From Burkholderiales bacterium (lineage in GTDB: Bacteria > Pseudomonadota > Gammaproteobacteria > Burkholderiales > SG8-39), in assembly GCA_014860445.1 (NCBI GenBank), contig JACZJT010000046.1:1-39267 (forward strand): a stretch of 39,267 nt of DNA, given 5' to 3'. Both the position numbers and the translations under genes were made by a program. Each line of letters opens with the position of its first letter. Within the stretch, counting starts at the first letter, position 1. A model generated the notes under the pieces. It was not told where the DNA came from, did not search any database, and saw only the letters and a program-made list of their open reading frames with translations. Positions 33,391-39,267 of this stretch are shown here, one piece after another.

Positions 33391-33721
33391 CGAGCCGGAA
33401 ATGAAACCCGTGCCGGGTTCGACTGAATTCAGCCATGAGGTGGGCGCGAAGGCCGCGCGCAAGCTCAGGGCGCAGCGTCATGTCACCCAGACTGTCTGGT
33501 CCGGCCTGGGCATGATGGGCATCGTGGGCTGGTCGGTGGCGGTGCCGACCCTGCTCGGTGCGGCGCTCGGAATTTGGCTGGATGCGCGCTATCCGGGCGG
33601 GCATTCCTGGACGCTCATGTGGCTGGCCATCGGCCTGGGCCTGGGTTGCTTCAATGCCTGGCATTGGGTGACCAAGGAAGACCGGGAAATTCACAAGCAG
33701 GAAAGCAATGGCGATGAATGA
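33383..33721 (+). CDS. atpQ: N-ATPase subunit AtpQ (AtpZ/AtpI-type membrane protein)
   Basis: 112 residues with two membrane helices (about 44-66 and 76-95) and a charged C-terminus. The sequence GWSVAVPTLLGAALGIWLDARYPGG matches the AtpZ/AtpI family. In N-ATPase operons this gene is atpQ and may help assembly or divalent-cation transport, which is unproven. It overlaps atpC by 8 bp and atpR by 14 bp, so translation is coupled. Confidence 0.88.
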
Positions 33722-34034
33722 TGCCTTGACTCTTGCGTTCGCGTTGGCGGCCGGCGCTGCGCTCGGCGCGATGTTCTACGGCGGACTTTGGTGGACGGTG
33801 CGCCGCGGTGTTTCATCCAGGCGGCCGGCGCTCCTGTTTCTAGCCAGCCTGGCGCTGCGCATGGGCCTCGCGCTGGCCGGGTTTTACATTGTTTCGGGCG
33901 GCGATTGGCAGCGCCTGCTGCTGTGTCTCCTCGGATTTGCCCTGGCACGGGTCGCGGTGATCCGGTTGACGCGGCCATCCGAAGAGAACCCGGCGGCGCG
34001 GCCACTGGTGGGGGAGGGCAGCCATGCACCTTAG
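33708..34034 (+). CDS. atpR: N-ATPase subunit AtpR (membrane protein)
   Basis: 108 residues with three hydrophobic segments (about 7-28, 43-60 and 67-85) including FALAAGAALGAMFYGGLWWTV. It is specific to N-ATPase operons and probably works with AtpQ. AGGAAAG lies 5 bp before the ATG at 33708. It overlaps atpQ by 14 bp and atpB by 11 bp. Confidence 0.88.
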   Translation: MAMNDALTLAFALAAGAALGAMFYGGLWWTVRRGVSSRRPALLFLASLALRMGLALAGFYIVSGGDWQRLLLCLLGFALARVAVIRLTRPSEENPAARPLVGEGSHAP

Positions 34035-34767
34035 CCCCGACGGCATCATCTTCTGGCAGAGCGGCTTTCTCAAGATCAACGCGACCATCGCGTTTACCTG
34101 GGCACTGATGCTCGTTCTTGTCGTCGGATCGAAACTCGTGACGCGCAAGCTATCCAGGGGTCTGGAGCGCTCGCGCTGGCAGAATCTGCTGGAAATCGTC
34201 GTCAGCGCGATCAACGGGCAAATCGCCGAGGTCGGCCTGCGCCGGCCGGAAAAATATCTCGGTTTTCTCGGCACCCTGTTTCTGTTCGTCGCGATGGCGA
34301 GCCTGTTTACCATCGTGCCCGGCTACGAGCCGCCGACCGGTTCGCTCTCGACCACCGCGGCCCTGGCGATCTGCGTGTTCGTGGCGGTGCCGCTGTTCGG
34401 CATCGAGGACCGCGGACTGGGCGGCTATCTCAGGGAGTACCTGAAGCCGACGGTGATCATGCTGCCGTTCAACATCATCAGCGAACTTTCGCGCACGCTG
34501 GCGCTGGCAGTGCGCCTGTTCGGCAACATGATGAGCGGAACGATGATCCTCGCCATCCTGCTGACCATCACGCCCTTCATCTTTCCGATTGCCCTGAGCG
34601 CGCTGGGCCTGCTCACAGGCATGGTGCAGGCGTACATCTTCTTCATTCTGGCCACGGTCTATATCGCGGCTGCGACGCGTACGCGCAAGGCTGCTCCTGA
34701 AGCCATACATGCAGTCAAAGCAGAGGCCAAGCCCGATGCCAAGGCCGAACCCGAGCACCGACAATGA
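34024..34767 (+). CDS. atpB: N-ATPase Fo subunit a
   Basis: 247 residues with about five to six membrane helices. The conserved stator Arg lies in ELSRTLALAVRLFGNMMSG at about residue 160, opposite the c-ring carboxylates, and forms the ion path. LTGMVQAYIFFILATVYI is the usual last helix. The C-terminal 30 residues are Ala/Lys/Glu-rich. A strong GGAGGG precedes the ATG. Confidence 0.93.
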   Translation: MHLSPDGIIFWQSGFLKINATIAFTWALMLVLVVGSKLVTRKLSRGLERSRWQNLLEIVVSAINGQIAEVGLRRPEKYLGFLGTLFLFVAMASLFTIVPGYEPPTGSLSTTAALAICVFVAVPLFGIEDRGLGGYLREYLKPTVIMLPFNIISELSRTLALAVRLFGNMMSGTMILAILLTITPFIFPIALSALGLLTGMVQAYIFFILATVYIAAATRTRKAAPEAIHAVKAEAKPDAKAEPEHRQ

Positions 34768-34797
34768 AACAGAAGGCCAATCACGAAAGGACGCACC

Positions 34798-35079
34798 ATG
34801 GATAGCATGACCATTATCGCGGTGGCATCGATCGTCACCGCCGGCATTACCATCGCCATAGGGGTCATCGGACCATCCCTGGGCGAAGGACGCGCCGTCG
34901 CCACGGCATTGACTTCACTGGCGCAGCAGCCCGACGCCTCGGCCACCATCACCCGTACGCTGTTCGTCGGTCTGGCGATGATCGAGTCGACCGCCATCTA
35001 TTGTTTCGTGGTCTCGATGATCCTCATTTTCGCCAACCCGTTCTGGAACCAGGTCATCGCCCACGCGGCGGGTAAGTAA
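34798..35079 (+). CDS. atpE: N-ATPase Fo subunit c
   Basis: 93 residues in two helices joined by a polar loop (QQPD; the common Arg of RQP is Gln). There are two carboxylates: E30 in GPSLGEGRA of helix 1 and E63 in IESTAIY of helix 2. The E-S-T-x-x-Y signature is the set used to bind Na+ in Na+-type c-rings, and E30 sits where those rings have Gln. N-ATPases were first proposed to be Na+ pumps, but a characterised Burkholderia N-ATPase ring is H+-specific, so the ion here is open. GAAAGGA lies 7 bp upstream. Confidence 0.95.
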   Translation: MDSMTIIAVASIVTAGITIAIGVIGPSLGEGRAVATALTSLAQQPDASATITRTLFVGLAMIESTAIYCFVVSMILIFANPFWNQVIAHAAGK

Positions 35080-35082
35080 GCC

Positions 35083-35886
35083 ATGCTGATCGACTGGTTC
35101 ACCGTCCTGGCGCAAGTCGTCAACTTCCTCATTCTGGTGTGGTTGCTGAAGCGCTTTCTTTACCGGCCGATCCTCGACGCCATCGATGCGCGCGAGCAGC
35201 GCATCGCCAGGGAGCTTGCGGACGCCGATGCGAAAAAGGCGGAAGCGCAACAGGAGCGCGACGCGTTCCAGCACAAGAACGAGGCGTTCGAGCAGCAGCG
35301 CGCCGCGCTCCTGTGCAAGGCGACGGATGAGGCGAAGGCCGAACGTCAGCGGCTGCTGGACGAAGCGCGGCAGGCCGCCGACACCCTGGCTGCCAAGCGG
35401 CAGGAAACGCTCAAAAGCGAACAGCAGAGCTTGAGCGCAGCGCTGAGCAGCCGCGCGCGCGAGGAGGTGTTCGCCATTGCGCGCAAGGCGCTGGGCGATC
35501 TCGCCGGTGCGAGTCTGGAAGAACGCATGGGGGAGGTGTTCGTCCGCCGCTTGCGGTCGATGGACGCCAAGGCGAAAGCGGGCCTGGGTGCGGCGCTTCA
35601 GTCGGCGCCGGGGATCGTGCGCAGCGCCTTTGACCTGCCTGCTGAACAGCGCGCGGCGATTCAAAAAGCGCTTAACGAAACCTTCTCGGCAGATATCCAC
35701 ATTCGCTTCGAGACCGCGCCGGACCTGGTCAGCGGGATTGAACTCGCCACGGACGGACACAAGTTGGGTTGGAGCATCGCGGATTATCTGGAATCGCTGG
35801 AACAGCGTGTAGGCGAACTACTGACGGAACAGGACAAACCCACAGCACAGCCGGCGCAGGACACCGCCGTTGCGAAGCAGCAATGA
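35083..35886 (+). CDS. atpF: N-ATPase Fo subunit b with delta-like C-terminal part
   Basis: 267 residues, much longer than a usual b subunit (about 156). It has an N-terminal membrane helix (about 6-24, [20 protein letters not shown]), a long charged coiled coil (about 30-130, rich in Ala/Glu/Lys/Arg) and a C-terminal globular part. The last 60 residues ([36 protein letters not shown]) resemble the C-terminal end of the delta subunit, where a strand pair with GGI and a final helix are conserved. The operon has no separate delta gene, so b may supply the delta function. The stop codon overlaps the atpA start (ATGA). Confidence 0.88.
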   Translation: MLIDWFTVLAQVVNFLILVWLLKRFLYRPILDAIDAREQRIARELADADAKKAEAQQERDAFQHKNEAFEQQRAALLCKATDEAKAERQRLLDEARQAADTLAAKRQETLKSEQQSLSAALSSRAREEVFAIARKALGDLAGASLEERMGEVFVRRLRSMDAKAKAGLGAALQSAPGIVRSAFDLPAEQRAAIQKALNETFSADIHIRFETAPDLVSGIELATDGHKLGWSIADYLESLEQRVGELLTEQDKPTAQPAQDTAVAKQQ

Positions 35887-37424
35887 GCCAGACGCCCGAA
35901 AGCCTGCAGAACGTATTCGACGGTACGTTCACGCGCATGCGCGAAGCGCGGGAAGCGTACGCGCCGCAGCTGTGCCTGCGCGAAGTCGGCACGATTACCA
36001 GCATCGCCACCGGCATCGCCAAGGTGTCGGGTCTTCCGGGTGTCGGTTTTGATGAGCTGGTCGAGTTTCCCGGCGATGTGCTCGGCATCGCGTTCAACGT
36101 GGACGCGGATGAGATCGGCGTCGTGCTGCTCGGTGCATACTGGCACCTCCAGGCCGGAGATGAAGTCCGGCGCACCGGCCGGGTCATGGATGTGGCGGTG
36201 GGCGGGGGATTGCTGGGGCGCGTCATCGACCCGCTGGGCCGGCCGCTGGACGGCAAGGGCGCGCTGGCCGCGAGCGAGCGCCTGCCGATCGAGCGGCCTG
36301 CCGCGCCCATCATGGACCGCGCGCCGGTCACCGTGCCGCTGCAGACCGGTCTCACGGTCATCGATGCGCTCATTCCCATCGGGCGCGGCCAGCGCGAGCT
36401 GATACTCGGCGACCGCCAGACGGGCAAGACCGCCATCGCCATCGACACCATCCTCAATCAGCGCGGCAAGGACACGCTGTGCGTCTATTGCGCCATCGGC
36501 CAGCGTGCATCGGCCGTGGCGAAAGCGGTGGCGACCCTGCGTGAGAAGGGCGCGATGGAGTACACCGTCCTCGTCGTGACCGAGGGCAACGACCCGCCGG
36601 GCCTCGCTTTCATCGCGCCCTACGCCGCGACCAGCATCGCGGAGCATTTCATGGAAACCGGCCGCGATGTGCTGATCGTCTACGATGACCTCACCCATCA
36701 CGCGCGCGCGTATCGCGAGCTGTCCCTGCTGCTGCGCCGCCCGCCCGGACGCGAAGCCTTTCCCGGCGACATTTTCTACATCCATGCACGGCTGCTCGAA
36801 CGCGCGACCCACTTGCGCCCCGAACTCGGCGGCGGCTCGCTGACTGCGCTGCCCGTCATCGAAACCGAGGCGCAAAACATTTCCGCCTACATCCCGACCA
36901 ATCTGATTTCCATCACAGACGGGCAAATTTATCTTTCGCCCTCGCTGTTCGAATTGGGCGTGCTGCCCGCGGTCGACGTCGGCAAATCGGTTTCCCGCGT
37001 GGGCGGCAAGGCGCAGCGCGCGGCCTACCGCGCCGTGGCGGGCGACCTCAAGCTCGCCTACGCCCAGTTCGAGGAACTCGAAACCTTTTCCCGCTTCGGC
37101 GCCCGTCTGGATGAAGACACCCTCAAGATTATCGAGCACGGGCGACGCATCCGCGCCTGCCTCAAGCAGCCGCAGTCTTCCCCGGTTTCCGTGCCGGCGC
37201 AAATCGCTGTGCTGCTGGCATTGACGGCTGGACTGTTTGACGGCGTGTCGCCTGACCAGATGAACGATGCAGAGAGTGCCGTACGCGAGGCAGCGACGAA
37301 CCTTCCGGATGAGGTGGTCGCACGATTCGATACCGCCGATAAACTGAGTGACGAAGATCGGGCGATGGTTATCCAGATAGCCCGCAATGCGCTCGAAGGT
37401 TTCTTGCCCAAGGGGAAGTCATGA
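35883..37424 (+). CDS. atpA: N-ATPase F1 subunit alpha
   Basis: 513 residues from the ATG at 35883, which overlaps the atpF stop by 4 bp. Walker [14 protein letters not shown] is at about residue 175; [29 protein letters not shown] and [14 protein letters not shown] are further alpha landmarks. The C-terminal helical domain is complete. It is the last gene of the tightly overlapping part of the operon. An 88-bp non-coding spacer follows before the HPF/RaiA-like gene, with only an 8-codon remnant-like frame after the stop. Confidence 0.95.
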   Translation: MSQTPESLQNVFDGTFTRMREAREAYAPQLCLREVGTITSIATGIAKVSGLPGVGFDELVEFPGDVLGIAFNVDADEIGVVLLGAYWHLQAGDEVRRTGRVMDVAVGGGLLGRVIDPLGRPLDGKGALAASERLPIERPAAPIMDRAPVTVPLQTGLTVIDALIPIGRGQRELILGDRQTGKTAIAIDTILNQRGKDTLCVYCAIGQRASAVAKAVATLREKGAMEYTVLVVTEGNDPPGLAFIAPYAATSIAEHFMETGRDVLIVYDDLTHHARAYRELSLLLRRPPGREAFPGDIFYIHARLLERATHLRPELGGGSLTALPVIETEAQNISAYIPTNLISITDGQIYLSPSLFELGVLPAVDVGKSVSRVGGKAQRAAYRAVAGDLKLAYAQFEELETFSRFGARLDEDTLKIIEHGRRIRACLKQPQSSPVSVPAQIAVLLALTAGLFDGVSPDQMNDAESAVREAATNLPDEVVARFDTADKLSDEDRAMVIQIARNALEGFLPKGKS

Positions 37425-37512
37425 TGAATTTGCTCGCCCCCGAATAGCTGGCCGAAACCTATTAGCATCAAACTTGGCATCGAGCCACGCACCATCGCAA
37501 CAGGAGAACACC

Positions 37513-37866
37513 ATGCACATCCAGGTCAACACCGACCACAACATCGAAGTCCATGAGGCTCTGGCGGCGCACTTACGCAGCACAGTGGAGGTCGCCCTGA
37601 ATCGTTTCAGCGATCACATCACACGAGTGGAGATGCACCTGAGCGACGAGAGCGCCGACAAGAGCGGCCAGAACGACAAACACTGCCTGCTGGAAGCCCG
37701 CATCAAAGGCCGCCAGCCCATAGCAGTTACGTACGAGGCCGTGAGCCTGGGCCAGGCCGTGGAAGGCGCCGCGGGAAAATTGGTGCGATCGATCGAAAGC
37801 GCCCTGGGCCGTGCCGAGCGGCCCGCGGCATCGGTGGACTGGACCGAACCCACCGAGCCGGAATGA
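37513..37866 (+). CDS. HPF/RaiA-type ribosome-associated protein inside the N-ATPase operon
   Basis: 117 residues from the ATG at 37513, with a strong AGGAGA 7 bp upstream. The fold is that of short hibernation-promoting factors: a first strand MHIQVNTDHNIEV, helix HEALAAHLRSTVEVALNRF, strand ITRVEMHLSDES, strand LLEARIKGRQPIAVTYEA and helix LGQAVEGAAGKLVRSIES. HPF/RaiA proteins bind the 30S decoding centre and inactivate or protect ribosomes in resting cells. The basic residues of classical HPF are only partly present, so ribosome binding is inferred. The stop codon overlaps the atpG start (ATGA). Its place between atpA and atpG is unusual. Confidence 0.85.
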   Translation: MHIQVNTDHNIEVHEALAAHLRSTVEVALNRFSDHITRVEMHLSDESADKSGQNDKHCLLEARIKGRQPIAVTYEAVSLGQAVEGAAGKLVRSIESALGRAERPAASVDWTEPTEPE

Positions 37867-38765
37867 GCGACTCCGCCGCGAGTCTTCGCCGCAAGATCGC
37901 CAGCGCCGGAGATCTTGAATCCGTGGTGGGTACGATGAAGGCCATGGCCGCTTCGAGCATCGGTCAATACGAGAACGCGGTGCGCGCTCTGGATGGTTAC
38001 TATCGGACCGTGCAACTGGGCCTGACCGCAAGTTTCCGGCAGGGCGCATCCGCCGGTGCCTCGATGCACATATCGCAGCAGGACACAGGAACAATAGGCG
38101 CGGTCGTGTTTGGCTCGGATCAGGGACTGGTCGGGCAATTCAACGAAGACATGGTGTCGTTTCTGGTGCAGACGCTGGAGCGCCTGCCGGGTGAAAAAAT
38201 TGTATGGGCGGTTGGCGAACGCATTCAATCGCGCCTTGCTGACATCGATCTGAGTTTAAGGGGCAGTTTTGCCCTGCCGAACTCCATTGGCGCAATTACG
38301 CAGCTGGTCGGACAGATTCTTATCGAGATGGAATCGCAACGTGAAAAGGGCGCGATCACGCAGGTTTACCTTTTTCATAACCGCCCCAAGTCGGGGGCGA
38401 TTTACACCCCCGTGTGTCAACGGCTGCTGCCACTGGACGATGTATGGCGACGGGACCTGGCTGCCGTCCGCTGGCCGACCAATAATTTGCCCGAAGTCAT
38501 GAATGGCGGGGAGCAGACGCTGCTGGCGCTGGTTCGCGAATATCTTTTCGTTTCGCTTTTCAGGGCGTGCGCCGAATCCCTGGCAAGTGAAAACGCCAGC
38601 CGCCTGGCTGCGATGCAACGCGCCGAGAAAAACATCGACGAACTGTTGGAAGATCTGAACCGGACGTTCCATCGCCTGCGCCAGAGCGGTATCGACGAAG
38701 AATTGTTCGACGTCGTCGCCGGCTTCGAGGCGCTGACAGAGTCCAGCGCCAATTCGACCCCTTAG
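37863..38765 (+). CDS. atpG: N-ATPase F1 subunit gamma
   Basis: 300 residues. The N-terminal helix (LRRKIASAGDLESVVGTMKAMAASSI) and the C-terminal helix (ENASRLAAMQRAEKNIDELLEDLNRTFHRLRQ) form the rotor coiled coil, and the middle Rossmann-like region has GAVVFGSDQGLVGQFN. The usual final gamma motif (RQxxIT-xEI-E) is diverged (RQSGIDEELFDVVAGFEAL), as expected for the N-type. It is translationally coupled to the HPF/RaiA-like gene by an ATGA overlap and is the last gene of the operon. Confidence 0.93.
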   Translation: MSDSAASLRRKIASAGDLESVVGTMKAMAASSIGQYENAVRALDGYYRTVQLGLTASFRQGASAGASMHISQQDTGTIGAVVFGSDQGLVGQFNEDMVSFLVQTLERLPGEKIVWAVGERIQSRLADIDLSLRGSFALPNSIGAITQLVGQILIEMESQREKGAITQVYLFHNRPKSGAIYTPVCQRLLPLDDVWRRDLAAVRWPTNNLPEVMNGGEQTLLALVREYLFVSLFRACAESLASENASRLAAMQRAEKNIDELLEDLNRTFHRLRQSGIDEELFDVVAGFEALTESSANSTP

Positions 38766-38866
38766 GCCTCGTTCCAATCCAGGCGCGAAGGCATGTGCCG
38801 GTGGCTCGATTTGGCGCCCAAAAACAAAAGGTCAGCAGGCGCTAACCTGCCAACCCTTGCTTTTAC

Positions 38867-38942
38867 TGGTGCCGGTGAGAGGAGTCGAACCCCCGACCTT
38901 CGCATTACGAATGCGCTGCTCTACCAACTGAGCTACACCGGC
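38867..38942 (-). tRNA. tRNA-Thr (anticodon CGT), CCA encoded
   Basis: A 76-base cloverleaf on the minus strand has acceptor stem GCCGGTG/CACCGGC, D-arm GTAGCTCAGTTGGTAGAGC, anticodon loop TTCGTAA (CGT, reading ACG) and T-arm GGTTCGACTCC. The anticodon arm matches E. coli thrW closely. The discriminator A and CCA are encoded. Confidence 0.95.
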
Positions 38943-38961
38943 AGAATCGGGGGCGATTGTA

Positions 38962-39267
38962 TCAGAGGGGTGGGGTGGCCGCTGTCGCGGCCAGCGCGTC
39001 GAGCAAGGTGTCGACGCCCGGATAGCGCAGGCGTACGCGCAGTTCCCGCAGCAGCCGCGTGTTGTCCAGTCGGCGCGATTCGCGCATGAACGACCACATC
39101 ATTGGCGACACGCTGGCCTGGACCTGCTCACGGCTCAGCCGCGGTGGCCGCGCCAGACCGGCGCTGTCGGCGAGACGATCGAACCACTCGCCCATCTTGA
39201 GATGCACCGAGTCGCTCGCGTGGTAGACGCGGCCGGCACGGCCCCTGAACAGGGTCACCCATGAGAT
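38962..39267 (-). CDS. SDR/epimerase-type NAD(P)-dependent oxidoreductase, N-terminal part missing
   Basis: The last 101 residues of a protein whose start lies beyond the window edge; the frame is open to position 39267. RAGRVYHASDSVHLKMGEWFDRLADSAGLARPPRLS matches the C-terminal substrate-binding end of atypical SDR proteins such as the YeeZ-like family (typically VYNASD, then (T/M)-x-(D/E)-(Y/W)-F and a GL-x-RPP motif). The end ESRRLDNTRLLRELRVRLRYPGVDTLLDAL is also typical. The cofactor-binding part is not visible, so the substrate cannot be suggested. Confidence 0.75.
   Translation of the reverse strand: MSWVTLFRGRAGRVYHASDSVHLKMGEWFDRLADSAGLARPPRLSREQVQASVSPMMWSFMRESRRLDNTRLLRELRVRLRYPGVDTLLDALAATAATPPL

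Noticed and set aside
35784..37202. Long open frame opposite atpA
   Set aside because: atpA has all its catalytic motifs on the plus strand. The minus frame is rich in Arg/His/Gly without domain features.
37421..37450. Eight-codon frame (MMNLLAPE) overlapping the atpA stop
   Set aside because: It is too short to judge and has no independent ribosome-binding site; it may be a remnant, so it is mentioned only in the atpA entry.
38867..38942. tRNA-Thr as a genomic-island attachment site next to the N-ATPase operon
   Set aside because: I found no integrase and no direct repeat of the tRNA 3' end elsewhere in the window.

Overview
The window is GC-rich, gene-dense chromosomal DNA from a Gram-negative bacterium, most likely a betaproteobacterium. 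The basis is outer-membrane and lipoprotein genes, a tRNA-Thr(CGT) close to the enterobacterial sequence, and several protein types common in Burkholderiales/Nitrosomonadales: three Crp/Fnr paralogs of one subfamily, CsbD, BON, DUF3096 and DUF302 proteins, a quinol NO reductase and an N-type ATPase. There is no transposase, phage gene or CRISPR array. I cannot name the genus from the sequence alone.

Layout. 1-3.6 kb: the 3' part of a large repeat-containing secreted protein ending in an ice-binding-like (DUF3494) domain, then an outer-membrane beta-barrel protein. 3.6-8.3 kb: Crp/Fnr paralog 1, a glycine-rich secreted protein, an L,D-transpeptidase-like protein, a CAP-domain protein and an RcnB/CigR-like periplasmic protein. 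8.5-13 kb (minus strand): Crp/Fnr paralog 2 followed by a hybrid histidine kinase and a response regulator with a PAS domain. 13.2-18.5 kb: small stress and envelope genes (CsbD, glycine-zipper protein, BON lipoprotein, LapA-like, DUF3096 and others). 18.6-24.8 kb: Crp/Fnr paralog 3, an M48 metalloprotease, quinol-dependent NO reductase, thioredoxin 2, CbpA and CbpM. 25-27.6 kb: bifunctional AdhE. 27.7-31.4 kb: small proteins, two glycine-rich secreted paralogs, a DUF302 protein and a SpoIIAA-like protein. 31.5-38.8 kb: a complete N-ATPase operon (atpDCQRBEFA, then an HPF/RaiA-like gene, then atpG). The window ends with tRNA-Thr and the 3' part of an SDR-type oxidoreductase gene.

The main discovery is a recurring imperfect palindrome with ideal form TGTGCGC-TA-GCGCACA. 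I find 14 copies, almost all in intergenic promoter regions between 4.5 and 29.3 kb. At 11 of them a -10-like hexamer begins exactly 29.5 bp from the palindrome centre, the geometry of a class II Crp-type activator site centred near -41.5. All three Crp/Fnr genes have a copy upstream. Their recognition helices are identical to each other and differ from E. coli CRP and FNR at a key DNA-contact position. I infer that the window holds a self-regulating Crp/Fnr paralog network driving a low-oxygen, nitrosative and envelope-stress regulon. NO reductase, chaperone, thioredoxin, AdhE, a proposed ribosome-hibernation factor and the N-ATPase form one survival neighbourhood, although I found no operator directly upstream of adhE or the N-ATPase.

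A second layer is a set of dispersed palindromic repeats at gene 3' ends: three copies of a TGTCATTCCGA-type element and three copies of a two-hairpin terminator module. One repeat supplies the stop codon of the LapA-like gene.
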